From positions 1 to 64,000 of the forward strand of contig NZ_KB889886.1 in the NCBI RefSeq assembly GCF_000372805.1: a stretch of 64,000 nt of DNA. Direction: 5' to 3'. This document shows positions 48,593-58,886 of the stretch, one piece after another. The number at the start of each line of letters is the position of its first letter. The first letter of the stretch is position 1. The stretch is from Marinobacter gelidimuriae (GTDB lineage: Bacteria; Pseudomonadota; Gammaproteobacteria; Pseudomonadales; Oleiphilaceae). The notes beneath the pieces were generated by a model. The model was not told the origin of the DNA, searched no databases, and worked only from the letters and a program-made list of their open reading frames with translations. A program made the position numbers and the translations under genes.

Positions 48593-49369
48593 ATGATGCC
48601 GCAGATACTGCTATCAGAAGGGCCAAGTAACGGCGTTCGCCTTCTAACACTTAATCGTCCCGAAGCTCTCAATGCGCTCAATACCGCACTGCTCGAGGCG
48701 CTGAGCGAACAACTCGATATTGCAGAAACCGACCCTGAAACCAAAGCCGTCGTTATTACCGGGAGTGAGCGAGCGTTTGCCGCCGGTGCCGATATCAACG
48801 AGATGGCCTCCCGCGATGTTGTTGGAATGCTGGAAGACCCCCGTGTCCAGCACTGGGCGCGCATCGACCGCTTTGTTAAACCGCTGATTATCGCCGTGAA
48901 CGGGTTCTGCCTGGGTGGCGGCTGTGAGCTCGCAATGCGGGGCGACATTCTTATTGCCGGCACCAACGCCCAGTTTGGTCAACCTGAAATCAACCTCGGC
49001 ATTATGCCCGGCGCCGGCGGGACCCAGCGCCTGGTGCGAGCGGTGGGGCAATCATTGGCGATGCAGATGGTTCTCACCGGGGAAGCTATCGGCGCCCAAA
49101 GAGCCCTCGCAGCCGGTTTAATCACCGAAATCTGCCAACCGGAACTTACGGTTGAACGCGCCATGGCGATCGCCACCACGATTGCTTCCAAAGGCCCTAT
49201 TGCGGTGCAGCTGGCGCGCGAGTCGGTGCGCCGCGGTGCAGATATGGACCTTGCTGCCGGCCTGCGATTTGAGCGTCACGCGTTTACCATTCTGGCCGCA
49301 ACAGAAGACCGCCGCGAAGGTCTGGATGCGTTTCGCAACAAGCGCAAGCCCCAGTTCAGCGGACGCTGA
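48593..49369 (+). CDS. paaF: 2,3-dehydroadipyl-CoA hydratase
   Basis: An enoyl-CoA hydratase of the crotonase fold that hydrates 2,3-dehydroadipyl-CoA in lower phenylacetate degradation. The oxyanion-hole motifs AFAAGADINEM and VNGFCLGGGCELAM are present. The two catalytic Glu positions of hydratases fall in GGGCELAMRGD and GQPEINLGIMPGAGG. The length is 258 residues, first of the rightward paaFGHIJK run. Confidence 0.92.
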   Translation: MMPQILLSEGPSNGVRLLTLNRPEALNALNTALLEALSEQLDIAETDPETKAVVITGSERAFAAGADINEMASRDVVGMLEDPRVQHWARIDRFVKPLIIAVNGFCLGGGCELAMRGDILIAGTNAQFGQPEINLGIMPGAGGTQRLVRAVGQSLAMQMVLTGEAIGAQRALAAGLITEICQPELTVERAMAIATTIASKGPIAVQLARESVRRGADMDLAAGLRFERHAFTILAATEDRREGLDAFRNKRKPQFSGR

Positions 49370-49447
49370 TCTCGCTCAAACAACGATCAAACAACGATCA
49401 ACTGCCCGATTACACACGGGCGCCAAAGCTACGAAAAGGACTATTCC

Positions 49448-50239
49448 ATGACCGAGCAGAGCGTGCTTCTCGATATTGACCAGGGGATCGCCAAAGTTAC
49501 CCTGAACCGCCCAGACAGCCTTAATAGCTTTAACGTTGAGATGCACAAACAGATGCGCGCCGCGCTCAAAAGCATTCGCAACGATGCCTCTGTGCGGGTA
49601 ATGCTGTTGACCGGTAACGGCCGGGGTTTCTGCGCCGGCCAAGACCTGTCTGACCGCACCGTCAAACCGGGCGCGCAAGTACCGGACTTGGGTATATCCA
49701 TCGAACAGTACTACAACCCGTTACTGCAAGCCCTGCGGGACCTGCCTATGCCGGTCATCTGTGCCGTTAATGGCGTAGCCGCGGGCGCCGGCGCAAATAT
49801 CGCGCTGGCCTGCGACATCACACTTGCGGCTCGTTCCGCCAACTTTGTTCAGGCCTTTTGCAAAATAGGACTTATTCCCGACTGCGGCGGTACCTGGACC
49901 CTGCCGCGCGCGGTCGGAATGGCTCGTGCCAAAGGCCTGGCCTTATTGGGTGGAAAACTGAGCGCCGAAAAAGCGGAACAGTGGGGCATGATCTGGCAGT
50001 GCGTAGAAGACGATGCCCTACAAGATGAAGCCATGAAGCTGGCCCGCCATTTCGCCACTCAGCCCACCAAAGGCCTGGCAATGATCAAGCGGGCCCTGCA
50101 CGCGAGCGCCAATAATACGTTTGAAGAACAGGCATTGGTCGAGCGTGATCTGCAGCGCCTGGCCGGCCGCAGCGATGATTACCGTGAAGGCGTTTCCGCC
50201 TTCACGGAAAAACGCGCCCCCAAATTCACAGGAAAATAA
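49448..50239 (+). CDS. paaG: 1,2-epoxyphenylacetyl-CoA isomerase
   Basis: A crotonase-fold isomerase that converts the ring epoxide to the oxepin form. The motifs are GFCAGQDLSDR and VNGVAAGAGANIALACD, followed by SANFVQAFCKIGLIPDCGGTW, which carries the Asp typical of PaaG in place of the second hydratase Glu. The length is 263 residues. It follows paaF after 78 bp and precedes paaH by 3 bp. Confidence 0.93.
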   Translation: MTEQSVLLDIDQGIAKVTLNRPDSLNSFNVEMHKQMRAALKSIRNDASVRVMLLTGNGRGFCAGQDLSDRTVKPGAQVPDLGISIEQYYNPLLQALRDLPMPVICAVNGVAAGAGANIALACDITLAARSANFVQAFCKIGLIPDCGGTWTLPRAVGMARAKGLALLGGKLSAEKAEQWGMIWQCVEDDALQDEAMKLARHFATQPTKGLAMIKRALHASANNTFEEQALVERDLQRLAGRSDDYREGVSAFTEKRAPKFTGK

Positions 50240-50242
50240 ACC

Positions 50243-51763
50243 ATGCAGCCACTTGCCACAAACACTCCTGTTGCCGTTATCGGCGCTGGCGCCATGGGCT
50301 CCGGCATTGCTCAGGTAGCCGCGCAGGCGGGCCACCAAGTGTTTTTGCTTGACCAACGGGAAGGTGCTGCCGAAGCAGGCCGTCAAAGCATCGTTAAACA
50401 ACTTCAGCGTCGGGTAGATAAAGGAAAGATGGAGCAGTCCGCGTTGGATGCCCTCATCAACCGCATTACGCCGGTTAACGAACTCGACGATCTTGCCAGC
50501 GCCGGCCTGGTCATCGAAGCCATCATTGAAGACCTGGACATCAAGCGCAGCTTACTGACCAGCCTTGAGAAAGTCTGCGGCGACGACACCATTCTGGCCA
50601 CCAATACGTCGTCCATCTCGGTAACGGCACTGGGCGCAAAAATGAAGCACCCCTCACGCTTGGTAGGCATGCACTTTTTTAATCCGGCGCCTTTGATGGC
50701 ACTGGTGGAAGTGGTCAAAGGCCTGGCCACCAGCGATGACGTTGCCCAATGCGTTTACGCCACGGCGGCCCAATGGGGTAAGAAACCCGTAACCGCAACG
50801 TCTACCCCCGGCTTTATTGTGAATAGAGTCGCACGGCCGTTTTACGCAGAAAGCCTGCGGCTGCTTCAAGAACAGACAACAGACAGCGCCACCCTGGACG
50901 CCATCATACGCGAGGCCGGCGGTTTCCGAATGGGCGCGTTCGAGCTGACAGACCTGATCGGGCACGATGTCAATTACGCAGTGACCTCCTCGGTGTTCAA
51001 CTCCTATTATCAGGACACCCGCTTTTTACCTTCGCTGGTGCAGAAAGATCTGGTTGACGCCGGCCGTTTAGGCCGCAAGACCGGCCAGGGCTTTTACAAC
51101 TACGCCGAGGGTGCGCAAAAACCCCTGCCTGCCACCGCCGAAAAAGCCAACTCCGCTGCCGATACCTTGATTGTAGAAGGCGACCCCGGCCCGCTGGCAC
51201 CGTTGGTAAAACGACTGGCTGCCAGCGGCTTGAACATCATAGAACGCGATGGCCCCGGCCGCCTGCGATTTGGCGATGCCGTGCTGGCATTAACTGATGG
51301 CCGTATGGCCACCGAACGCGCGGCGAACGAAGTCTGCAACAATCTGGTACTGCTCGACCTGGCGTTTGATTACGCCAACACCACCCGCCTTGCCATTGCG
51401 GTTGCTGCGCAGGCGTCTGAGCAAGCCAGAACCGATGCCTGCGCCCTGTTGCAAAAGGCCGGCCTGGCAGTCAGCCAGATTGCCGACCGGCCAGGCCTGG
51501 TTGTTATGCGCACAGTGGCTACCCTGGCCAATGAAGCCGCAGATGCCGCGCTGCAGGGTGTAGCGTCTATTGGCGATATTGACCTTGCCATGAAAGCCGG
51601 CCTGAACTACCCGGAAGGCCCTCTGCGCTGGAGTGACAACCTTGGGTTCAGCCTGGTGCATACCGTACTGACACACATCCAGCAGAGCTACGGCGAAGAG
51701 CGCTACCGGCCAGCCTTGCTGCTGCGGCAAAATCGTTTCGCCGAAAAAGGGTTCTATTCATGA
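50243..51763 (+). CDS. paaH: 3-hydroxyadipyl-CoA dehydrogenase
   Basis: An NAD-dependent 3-hydroxyacyl-CoA dehydrogenase of 506 residues. The Rossmann motif is VAVIGAGAMGSGIAQVAAQAG, and the active-site segment is LVGMHFFNPAPLMALVEVV. The long form with a duplicated C-terminal domain (second repeat near residues 400-500, with GLNYPEGPLRWSDNLG) is that of PaaH. Its last bases overlap the paaI ATG. Confidence 0.94.
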   Translation: MQPLATNTPVAVIGAGAMGSGIAQVAAQAGHQVFLLDQREGAAEAGRQSIVKQLQRRVDKGKMEQSALDALINRITPVNELDDLASAGLVIEAIIEDLDIKRSLLTSLEKVCGDDTILATNTSSISVTALGAKMKHPSRLVGMHFFNPAPLMALVEVVKGLATSDDVAQCVYATAAQWGKKPVTATSTPGFIVNRVARPFYAESLRLLQEQTTDSATLDAIIREAGGFRMGAFELTDLIGHDVNYAVTSSVFNSYYQDTRFLPSLVQKDLVDAGRLGRKTGQGFYNYAEGAQKPLPATAEKANSAADTLIVEGDPGPLAPLVKRLAASGLNIIERDGPGRLRFGDAVLALTDGRMATERAANEVCNNLVLLDLAFDYANTTRLAIAVAAQASEQARTDACALLQKAGLAVSQIADRPGLVVMRTVATLANEAADAALQGVASIGDIDLAMKAGLNYPEGPLRWSDNLGFSLVHTVLTHIQQSYGEERYRPALLLRQNRFAEKGFYS

Positions 51764-52218
51764 GCAACCAACCGAACACACAAACCCCGCAGCAGTTGGC
51801 ACAAAGCTGTGCCGACGCCATGTACCAGCGGGACGAAGCCAGCCGCAATCTGGGTATGGAAATCACCCAGGTTTCCCCCGGCAAAGCCACCGTTACCATG
51901 CCCGTGAGCAGCATCATGATTCAGGGCCACGGCTCCTGCCACGGTGGCTATCTGTTCACCCTGGCGGATTCTGCCTTTGCGTTTGCCTGTAACAGCTACA
52001 ACAAGGCCACCGTAGCATCCGGCTGCTCCATCGATTACATGCTGGGCGCCCGCGAAGGCGACTTGCTGACCGCCAGCGCGGTTGAGCAGTCCCGCGGCAA
52101 TCGCACCGGCGTGTACGACATAACCATCACCAATCAGAACGGCCATGTGGTGGCCCTTTTCCGCGGCAAGTCCTACCAGGTACGCGGCGAAGTCATCCAG
52201 TCGGAGAATAATCAATGA
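51760..52218 (+). CDS. paaI: Hydroxyphenylacetyl-CoA thioesterase
   Basis: A hot-dog fold thioesterase of 152 residues that releases CoA from dead-end aryl-CoA intermediates. The signature [25 protein letters not shown] contains the catalytic Asp region. The start overlaps paaH and its stop overlaps paaJ by 4 bp each, indicating tight coupling. Confidence 0.94.
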   Translation: MSNQPNTQTPQQLAQSCADAMYQRDEASRNLGMEITQVSPGKATVTMPVSSIMIQGHGSCHGGYLFTLADSAFAFACNSYNKATVASGCSIDYMLGAREGDLLTASAVEQSRGNRTGVYDITITNQNGHVVALFRGKSYQVRGEVIQSENNQ

Positions 52219-53462
52219 GCCATAATAAACCCCTACAAGACGCCTACATTGTTGACGCTGTTCGCACCCCCGTTGGCCGCTACGGTGGCGCTCTGGCCGC
52301 CGTGCGCGCCGACGATCTGGGCGCCATACCCATTAAAGCCCTGAAAGACCGCTATCCGAACCTGGATTGGGCCGCCATAGACGACGTGCTGTATGGCTGC
52401 GCCAACCAGGCCGGTGAAGACAACCGTGACGTAGCACGCATGTCACTGCTGCTGGCAGGTTTGCCGGTAGACGTACCGGGCACCACCATTAACCGCCTGT
52501 GCGGATCAGGCATGGATGCCATCGGCAGTGCCGCCCGTGCCCTGCGCACCGGCGAAGCCCAGCTGATGCTGGCTGGCGGGGTGGAATCCATGTCGCGCGC
52601 ACCTTTTGTGATGGGCAAAGCCGACTCCGCGTTCAGCCGTGCAGCCGAAATCTTCGACACCACCATCGGCTGGCGCTTTGTAAATCCTCTGTTGAAAAAA
52701 CAGTACGGCGTTGACTCAATGCCAGAAACTGCCGAGAACGTGGCCGCCGACTTCAACATTTCACGGGCAGACCAAGATGCCTTCGCCCTGCGCAGCCAAC
52801 AGCGCACCGCAGCGGCTCAACAGGCGGGGCGTTTTGATTGTGAAATCGTGCCTGTCAGCATTCCCCGCCGCAAGCAAGACCCGCTGGTGGTGGATACCGA
52901 TGAGCACCCGCGCGCCACCAGCCTGGAAAAACTCGCCAGCCTGGCCACACCGTTCCGCGAGGGCGGCAGCGTAACCGCCGGCAACGCCTCTGGCGTAAAC
53001 GACGGCGCCTGCGCCCTGCTGCTGGCCAGCGGCGAGGCCCTAAAAAAATACAATCTGAAACCCCGTGCCCGCGTTATAGCCATGGCAACCGCCGGCGTTG
53101 AACCGCGAATTATGGGCATGGGGCCCGCACCCGCCACCCGCAAAGTGCTGAAAACCGCAGGCCTGGAACTGGCTGACATAGACGTGATCGAGCTGAACGA
53201 AGCTTTTGCCGCCCAGGCTCTCGCGGTACTGCGCGACCTGGGCCTGCCGGACGACGCCGAACACATTAATCCCAATGGCGGTGCCATCGCCTTGGGCCAC
53301 CCGCTGGGTATGAGCGGCGCGCGCCTTGTTACCACCGCGATGAATGAACTGGAACTCCGCCACCGGCAGGGCCAGAAAGCCCGCTACGCTCTGTGCACTA
53401 TGTGCATTGGTGTGGGCCAGGGCATTGCAATCATTATCGAACGCGTAGACAGCGCCGACTGA
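52215..53462 (+). CDS. paaJ: 3-oxoadipyl-CoA thiolase
   Basis: A thiolase that cleaves 3-oxoadipyl-CoA to acetyl-CoA and succinyl-CoA, and may also cleave the semialdehyde intermediate. The nucleophilic Cys lies in [12 protein letters not shown], the His in [11 protein letters not shown] and the second Cys in [10 protein letters not shown]. The length is 415 residues. It is shared in type with pcaF, but the position in the paa run supports paaJ. Confidence 0.93.
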   Translation: MSHNKPLQDAYIVDAVRTPVGRYGGALAAVRADDLGAIPIKALKDRYPNLDWAAIDDVLYGCANQAGEDNRDVARMSLLLAGLPVDVPGTTINRLCGSGMDAIGSAARALRTGEAQLMLAGGVESMSRAPFVMGKADSAFSRAAEIFDTTIGWRFVNPLLKKQYGVDSMPETAENVAADFNISRADQDAFALRSQQRTAAAQQAGRFDCEIVPVSIPRRKQDPLVVDTDEHPRATSLEKLASLATPFREGGSVTAGNASGVNDGACALLLASGEALKKYNLKPRARVIAMATAGVEPRIMGMGPAPATRKVLKTAGLELADIDVIELNEAFAAQALAVLRDLGLPDDAEHINPNGGAIALGHPLGMSGARLVTTAMNELELRHRQGQKARYALCTMCIGVGQGIAIIIERVDSAD

Positions 53463-53551
53463 TGTATCCGGCGCGCAAACGCGCGCGCCGCGCACAAAAA
53501 CTGAAGCTAATCCGGTAGCAAACCGGGGCAACAAGAACAACACAGGAAAAG

Positions 53552-54862
53552 ATGATGGACCTACCCATGCAAAGAGTCGGAAAACTGGACCGGATGGAAA
53601 CTGCCAGCGTGGACGAACTTCGCCACGAACAGCTGCAGCGCCTGCGATGGAGTGTTTGGCACGCTTATACGAACGTGCCTCATTACCGCAATGCGTTTGA
53701 TGCCATTGGCCTGAAGCCGATGGACATCAACAGTTTGGAAGACATCGCCAGGATTCCGTTCACCGGAAAAGAGGACCTGCGGAATAACTATCCGTTCAAG
53801 ATGTTCGCTGTGCCCATGCGCAAAGTTGTTCGCGTACACGCCTCCAGCGGCACCACCGGCAAACCCACCGTTGTGGGCTACACCCAAAGCGACATTGAAA
53901 CCTGGTCTGACATAGTAGCCCGCTCCATTCGTGCCGGTGGCGGCCATGCCGGCGACAAGATTCACATCGCCTACGGCTACGGCCTGTTCACAGGCGGCTT
54001 GGGTGCCCACTACGGCGCCGAGCGTCTCGGCTGCACCGTTATTCCCATGTCGGGCGGACAAACCGAGAAACAAGTTCAGCTGATCGCCGACTTTGAGCCT
54101 GACATCATTATGGTCACGCCTTCTTATATGCTGAACATTGCTGACGAAATTGACCGCCAGGGCATTGATCTAAAAAAGCTGCCATTACGACTGGGCATTT
54201 TCGGTGCCGAGCCCTGGACCAACGAAATGCGCACAGAGCTGGAAGACCGCCTGGGTATTCAAGCGCTGGATATCTACGGCCTGTCTGAAGTGATGGGCCC
54301 GGGTGTGGGTATGGAATGCCTGGAAACCAAAGACGGCCCCACCATCTGGGAAGACCACTTCTACCCGGAAATTGTTAACCCGGAAACCGGCGAAGTGTTG
54401 CCTGACGGCGAATACGGCGAACTGGTGTTCACCTCGCTCACCAAAGTGGCCATGCCGGTACTGCGCTACCGCACTCGCGACCTTACCCGCCTGCTGCCCG
54501 GCACCGCGCGCCCCATGCGCCGCATTGACAGAATCACCGGCCGCAGCGACGACATGCTGATTATTCGCGGGGTTAACGTATTCCCCAGCCAGATTGAAGA
54601 GCAGGTATTGAAATGCCGCGCCCTGTCGCCTCATTACGAAATCGAGGTGTACAAAAAAGGCAATTTGGACTGCGTAGATGTTCGGGTAGAACTGAAAGCT
54701 GGCGCAGAAGGCGAGAATGTTAAAGAACACACGGCCAAAGAACTGGCCCACCAAATCAAATCGTATATTGGTATCAGCACCAAAATAGACGTGCAGGACG
54801 CAGGAAGCATCAACCGCTCGGAAGGCAAAGCAAAACGTGTGTTCGACCGGCGTAAAGACTGA
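53552..54862 (+). CDS. paaK: Phenylacetate-CoA ligase
   Basis: An adenylate-forming enzyme that activates phenylacetate with ATP and CoA, the first step of the pathway. The P-loop SSGTTGKPTVVGYT, the later YGLSEVMGPG and the C-terminal hinge/lysine region RIDRITGRSDDMLI with SEGKAKRVFDRR are complete. The length is 436 residues. ATG ATG occurs at 53552/53555, with AGGAA upstream. It ends the first paa run; 257 bp of noncoding DNA follow. Confidence 0.96.
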   Translation: MMDLPMQRVGKLDRMETASVDELRHEQLQRLRWSVWHAYTNVPHYRNAFDAIGLKPMDINSLEDIARIPFTGKEDLRNNYPFKMFAVPMRKVVRVHASSGTTGKPTVVGYTQSDIETWSDIVARSIRAGGGHAGDKIHIAYGYGLFTGGLGAHYGAERLGCTVIPMSGGQTEKQVQLIADFEPDIIMVTPSYMLNIADEIDRQGIDLKKLPLRLGIFGAEPWTNEMRTELEDRLGIQALDIYGLSEVMGPGVGMECLETKDGPTIWEDHFYPEIVNPETGEVLPDGEYGELVFTSLTKVAMPVLRYRTRDLTRLLPGTARPMRRIDRITGRSDDMLIIRGVNVFPSQIEEQVLKCRALSPHYEIEVYKKGNLDCVDVRVELKAGAEGENVKEHTAKELAHQIKSYIGISTKIDVQDAGSINRSEGKAKRVFDRRKD

Positions 54863-55119
54863 CACGGATGTTTAGGCGACGCATCGCGCTCGTCATTTAA
54901 ATTTTGTTGTTTAAATAATGATCTAAAAGCTACAACGTATCGTCTGACACTTTAGCTAGCAGATTCAGATACTTAGAGCTTTAATGCTTTAACATGATAC
55001 AGGATATTCAAGCTTGAATTTTATCCAGTATCATATAGTATGAAGACATAGCCCGTGATTCGTCGCGGAGCATTGCTGATCAACTACAACAGACCAACAA
55101 GACAGATTCGGAGAGAGTT
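54863..55119. promoter_or_regulatory. paaA upstream regulatory region
   Basis: This AT-rich stretch has no gene. A 41-bp imperfect palindrome centred on aagctt spans 54994-55034 (ATGATAC-a-GGATA-TTCAAG against CTTGAA-ttt-TATCC-a-GTATCAT). Its outer half-sites TGATAC and GTATCA repeat the pair found before paaF, here 27 bp apart. A further gtgattcgtcg at 55055-55065 resembles the core of the published E. coli PaaX site. The paaA ribosome site GGAGAG lies at 55111-55116. Confidence 0.65.
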
Positions 55120-56109
55120 ATGTACGCACAGCTCGTTGACACCGGTACCAAGCGCCTTAAGACCCGTGAAGAGATGTCCCCCGAAGAGCGGGACTTTCAG
55201 GACAAAATAGACGCCGAAACCAAAATCGAAGCCAAAAACTGGATGCCGGACGCCTACCGGAAAACCCTGGTTCGCCAGATCTCCCAGCACGCCCATTCGG
55301 AAATTGTCGGCATGCTGCCGGAAGGCAACTGGCTTACCCGCGCGCCTACCCTCAAGCGCAAGCTGCAACTGATGGCCAAAATTCAGGACGAAGCGGGCCA
55401 TGGCCTTTACCTGTACAGCGCTATGGAAACCTTGGGCGCGGACCGCGATGAGGAAGTTCAGAAGCTGCACGATGGCAAAGCCAAGTACTCGAGCATTTTC
55501 AACTACCCAACCCTTAACTGGGCTGATATGGGCGCCGTGGGTTGGCTTGTGGATGGCGCGGCTATCGTGAACCAGGTGGTTCTGCAGCGCACATCCTATG
55601 GCCCCTACTCCCGTGCCATGGTGCGGATCTGTAAAGAAGAGAGCTTCCACCAGCGTCAGGGCTTCCAGATTCTGCTGGACATGATGCGTGAAGGCACTCA
55701 GGCCCAGAAAGACATGGTGCAGGATGCCATCAATCGCCTGTGGTGGCCGGCGCTGATGATGTTTGGCCCGCACGACGACGAATCCCCCAACTCCCAGCAG
55801 TCCATGGTCTGGAAGATCAAGCGCAAGAGTAACGACGAACTGCGCCAGATGTTCATTGACCAGACCATTCCACAGCTGGAGTTCCTCGGCTGCACCGCAC
55901 CCGATCCAGACCTAAAGTGGAACGAAGAAACCGGTCATTACGACTTCGGCGCCATTGACTGGAAAGAGTTTTACGACGTACTCAAGGGCGATGGCCCGTG
56001 TAACCGTGAACGCATTTCCACACGCCGCAAAGCCATAGACGAAGGCACTTGGGTACGTGAAGCCGCCGTTGCCTACGCCGCAAAACAAAAACAACGCGCA
56101 GCCGCTTAA
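55120..56109 (+). CDS. paaA: Phenylacetyl-CoA 1,2-epoxidase, catalytic subunit
   Basis: Di-iron oxygenase subunit that epoxidises the ring of phenylacetyl-CoA. The ligands sit in the ferritin-like bundle, with [15 protein letters not shown] and [14 protein letters not shown] as the two ExxH-type motifs. The length is 329 residues. It is the first gene of the paaABCDE-Z run. Confidence 0.96.
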   Translation: MYAQLVDTGTKRLKTREEMSPEERDFQDKIDAETKIEAKNWMPDAYRKTLVRQISQHAHSEIVGMLPEGNWLTRAPTLKRKLQLMAKIQDEAGHGLYLYSAMETLGADRDEEVQKLHDGKAKYSSIFNYPTLNWADMGAVGWLVDGAAIVNQVVLQRTSYGPYSRAMVRICKEESFHQRQGFQILLDMMREGTQAQKDMVQDAINRLWWPALMMFGPHDDESPNSQQSMVWKIKRKSNDELRQMFIDQTIPQLEFLGCTAPDPDLKWNEETGHYDFGAIDWKEFYDVLKGDGPCNRERISTRRKAIDEGTWVREAAVAYAAKQKQRAAA

Positions 56110-56135
56110 ACAGGCGCGCAAACAGGAGAGTAACT

Positions 56136-56417
56136 ATGTCTGAATGGCGCCTTTACGAAGTTTTCGTGCGCAGCAAGCATGGCCTTAACCACAAACATGT
56201 GGGCAGCGTGCACGCTGCTGACAATGAAATGGCCATGGAAAACGCTCGCGACCTGTACACCCGTCGCAGCGAAGGGGTGAGCATATGGGTGGTTCCTTCT
56301 GACACCATCACGGCCTCTGCTTCAGACGAGAAAGAGATCCTGTTCGATCCGGCAGAAGACAAAGTGTATCGGCACGCGTCTTTCTACAAACTGCCAGACG
56401 AAGTCGGGCACATGTGA
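56136..56417 (+). CDS. paaB: Phenylacetyl-CoA epoxidase subunit B
   Basis: A 93-residue accessory subunit: WRLYEVFVRSKHGLNHKHVGSVHA, ALxNARDLYTRR-like, and EGVSIWVVPS. It is needed for assembly of the epoxidase complex. It lies 26 bp after paaA and 10 bp before paaC. Confidence 0.95.
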   Translation: MSEWRLYEVFVRSKHGLNHKHVGSVHAADNEMAMENARDLYTRRSEGVSIWVVPSDTITASASDEKEILFDPAEDKVYRHASFYKLPDEVGHM

Positions 56418-56427
56418 GGAGCGACCC

Positions 56428-57192
56428 ATGACTGAACAAAAAGCTCTGCAGGATTACCTGATCCGCCTGGCGGATTCCGACATGATTCTAAGCCAGCGCC
56501 TTTGCGAACTGTGTGGAAAAGCGCCGGCGATAGAAGAAGAAATGGCCGTAATGAACGTCGGGCTCGACTTGGTCGGCCAGGCGCGTAACTGGTACGAGTA
56601 CGCCGCCGAACTGATCGACGACGGCCGTGACGCCGACAAACTGTGCTTCCTGCGGGATGCTCTGGACTATCGCAATCTACTGCTGGTAGAACAGCCGAAT
56701 GAAGACTACGCGGTCACCATGGCGCGCCAGTTTTTCTTCGACGTATGGCACTACTTCACCTTGAAAAGCCTGGTAGATGCCAGCGATGAGCGCATTGCCA
56801 ACATCGCTGCGAAGGCGGTCAAAGAAGCCACCTATCACTTGCGCCGCTCGTCAGAGTGGGTCAAGCGCATGGGTGACGGGACTGAAGAAAGCCACCGCCG
56901 CATTCAGGAAGCGTTTGATCTGCTATGGCGCTTCACCGGCGAACTGGTAACCCCGGACGATACCGATCACGCCATGTTCAAGGCCGGCATTGGCCCGGAT
57001 CCAGAGAAACTGAAGCAAGACTGGTTCGGCATGGTGCGTGAAGTCGCGGCCCAAGCCACCCTGAAAACCGGTGCGGAAGACGCCTGGATGTACATGGGCG
57101 GCAAAAGCGGCGTTCACACCGAACACCTGGGGCTTATCCTGGCCGAGATGCAGTTTTTGCCTCGCGCCTACCCGGATGCGACCACCTGGTAG
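56428..57192 (+). CDS. paaC: Phenylacetyl-CoA epoxidase subunit C
   Basis: A structural partner of PaaA with the same helical bundle but without the complete di-iron ligand set. 'LRLADSDMILSQRL-like' start, LVGQARNWYEYAAEL, and YHLRRSSEWVKRMGDGTEESH are typical. The length is 254 residues. Confidence 0.95.
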   Translation: MTEQKALQDYLIRLADSDMILSQRLCELCGKAPAIEEEMAVMNVGLDLVGQARNWYEYAAELIDDGRDADKLCFLRDALDYRNLLLVEQPNEDYAVTMARQFFFDVWHYFTLKSLVDASDERIANIAAKAVKEATYHLRRSSEWVKRMGDGTEESHRRIQEAFDLLWRFTGELVTPDDTDHAMFKAGIGPDPEKLKQDWFGMVREVAAQATLKTGAEDAWMYMGGKSGVHTEHLGLILAEMQFLPRAYPDATTW

Positions 57193-57219
57193 ATCTTTTT
57201 GTTAAAGGGAGCACATCCG

Positions 57220-57777
57220 GTGAATGAACGTGAACCATCATCTGTAAACCTACTGATTGCCAGCGACCGGGTACCGGCCAACGCCCACCCCGAACTGCTG
57301 ACAGAAGACGCAATCTGGGCGCTGCTGGATAACGTCAAAGATCCGGAAGTGCCTGCCGTCAGCGTATTAGAGCTGGGCATCGTGCGCAGACTGAGTTGGG
57401 ATGGCAAACATCTGAGTATTGATGTCACGCCTACCTACTCCGGCTGCCCCGCCACCGAGCTGATCGAAGAACTGATTACCGAAGCCCTGCGCGCCGTTGG
57501 CATCTGCGACCCGCACATTAATCGCGTGCTAACCCCAGCCTGGAGTACAGACTGGATAACGGACGTGGGCCGGGAAAAACTCCGGGTATATGGCATAGCA
57601 CCGCCCCAGGGTAATGCCAGCAAAATGAGCCTGCTGGGCGCTAACGAAGTCATCACCTGCCCGTTTTGTGACAGTAAGCACACCGAACGAGTCAGCGAAT
57701 TCGGTTCTACAGCCTGCAAGGCGCTTTACCGCTGCCGCGACTGCCTTGAACCCTTCGACTATTTCAAATGCATATAG
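57220..57777 (+). CDS. paaD: PaaD, iron-sulfur maturation factor of the epoxidase
   Basis: A MIP18/SufT-family protein with a C-terminal zinc-type cluster (CPFCDSKHTERVSEFGSTACKALYRCRDC). The N-terminal part has VKDPEVPAVSVLELGIVR and YSGCPATE. I chose GTG 57220, because AAAGGGAG lies 8 bp upstream; the TTG at 57199 would place the ribosome site inside the gene. The length is 185 residues. Confidence 0.92.
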   Translation: MNEREPSSVNLLIASDRVPANAHPELLTEDAIWALLDNVKDPEVPAVSVLELGIVRRLSWDGKHLSIDVTPTYSGCPATELIEELITEALRAVGICDPHINRVLTPAWSTDWITDVGREKLRVYGIAPPQGNASKMSLLGANEVITCPFCDSKHTERVSEFGSTACKALYRCRDCLEPFDYFKCI

Positions 57778-57789
57778 AGCCGATACGCC

Positions 57790-58869
57790 ATGAATAAATT
57801 CTACTCACTGGCCCTCAAAGAGGTCAGGCCGGAAACAAGAAACGCCGTATCCCTGTGCTTTGAGCTGCCCGCTGAAGGGGCCGAAAAGTTCAAGTACAAG
57901 CAGGGCCAGCACTTGGTGGTGCGCACCACAGTTGATGGCGAAGAAGTGCGCCGCACCTACTCCATCTGTTCCAGTGTGAACGATCAAGAACTGCGTATTG
58001 CCATCAAACGTGTACCCGGTGGCGTATTTTCCAGTTTCGCTAACGACCTGCTGAAGCCCGGATCCGTTCTGGACGTTATGCCGCCGCAGGGCCATTTCTC
58101 CGTTGAGCTGGACCCAGAGCGGAAAGGCGACTACCTGGCGGTCGCCGCCGGCAGTGGCATCACGCCTATTCTGTCCATTATTAAAACCACTCTGGAAACC
58201 GAGCCCAGAAGCGAGTTCACCCTGTTCTACGGTAACAAGGGCACCAGCAGCACTATGTTCCGTGACCAGCTCCAGGATCTTAAAAACGAACACATGACCC
58301 GTTTCAATCTGGTGTACATCTTCACCCGTGAAGAACAGGACATTGATCTTTACAACGGCCGCATTGATTCAGACAAGTGCGACCGGTTGTTCGACCATTG
58401 GATCGACGCCAGGAACTTGACCGCTGCCTTCCTTTGCGGCCCCCAGATGATGACCGAAACCGTGAGCGATTCACTGGTACGCCACGGCATGGAAAAAGCG
58501 AAAGTTCATTACGAACTCTTTACGCCTGTTGGTGGCGTGCCCAAGGCACGCAAAGACCGCGCTGAAACCAAAGTCGACCTGCAAGCTGTCAGCGTTGTTA
58601 CGGTAAAAGCCGATGGCCGCTCCCTGACCTTCGATCTGGTGCGCGATACCAAGAGCATTCTTCAGGCAGGCAACGACGAAGGCGCCGACCTGCCCTACTC
58701 GTGCCAGGCCGGCGTGTGTTCAACCTGCCGCGCCAAGGTCATTGAGGGCGAAGTGGAAATGGACCAGAACTTTGCGCTGGAAGATTACGAAGTGGCCGCA
58801 GGCTATGTGCTGTCATGCCAGTGCTACCCCGTTAGCGACAAGGTCGTTCTTGACTACGACGAAATGTAA
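57790..58869 (+). CDS. paaE: Phenylacetyl-CoA epoxidase reductase subunit
   Basis: Transfers electrons from NADPH to PaaA. The ferredoxin-NADP reductase part carries RRTYSICSS (flavin) and AAGSGITPILSII (nucleotide). The C-terminal 2Fe-2S domain has CQAGVCSTC and a fourth Cys in LSCQCYP. The length is 359 residues, 12 bp after paaD. Confidence 0.96.
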   Translation: MNKFYSLALKEVRPETRNAVSLCFELPAEGAEKFKYKQGQHLVVRTTVDGEEVRRTYSICSSVNDQELRIAIKRVPGGVFSSFANDLLKPGSVLDVMPPQGHFSVELDPERKGDYLAVAAGSGITPILSIIKTTLETEPRSEFTLFYGNKGTSSTMFRDQLQDLKNEHMTRFNLVYIFTREEQDIDLYNGRIDSDKCDRLFDHWIDARNLTAAFLCGPQMMTETVSDSLVRHGMEKAKVHYELFTPVGGVPKARKDRAETKVDLQAVSVVTVKADGRSLTFDLVRDTKSILQAGNDEGADLPYSCQAGVCSTCRAKVIEGEVEMDQNFALEDYEVAAGYVLSCQCYPVSDKVVLDYDEM

Positions 58870-58886
58870 TTCTGGAGTTTTCTTAC

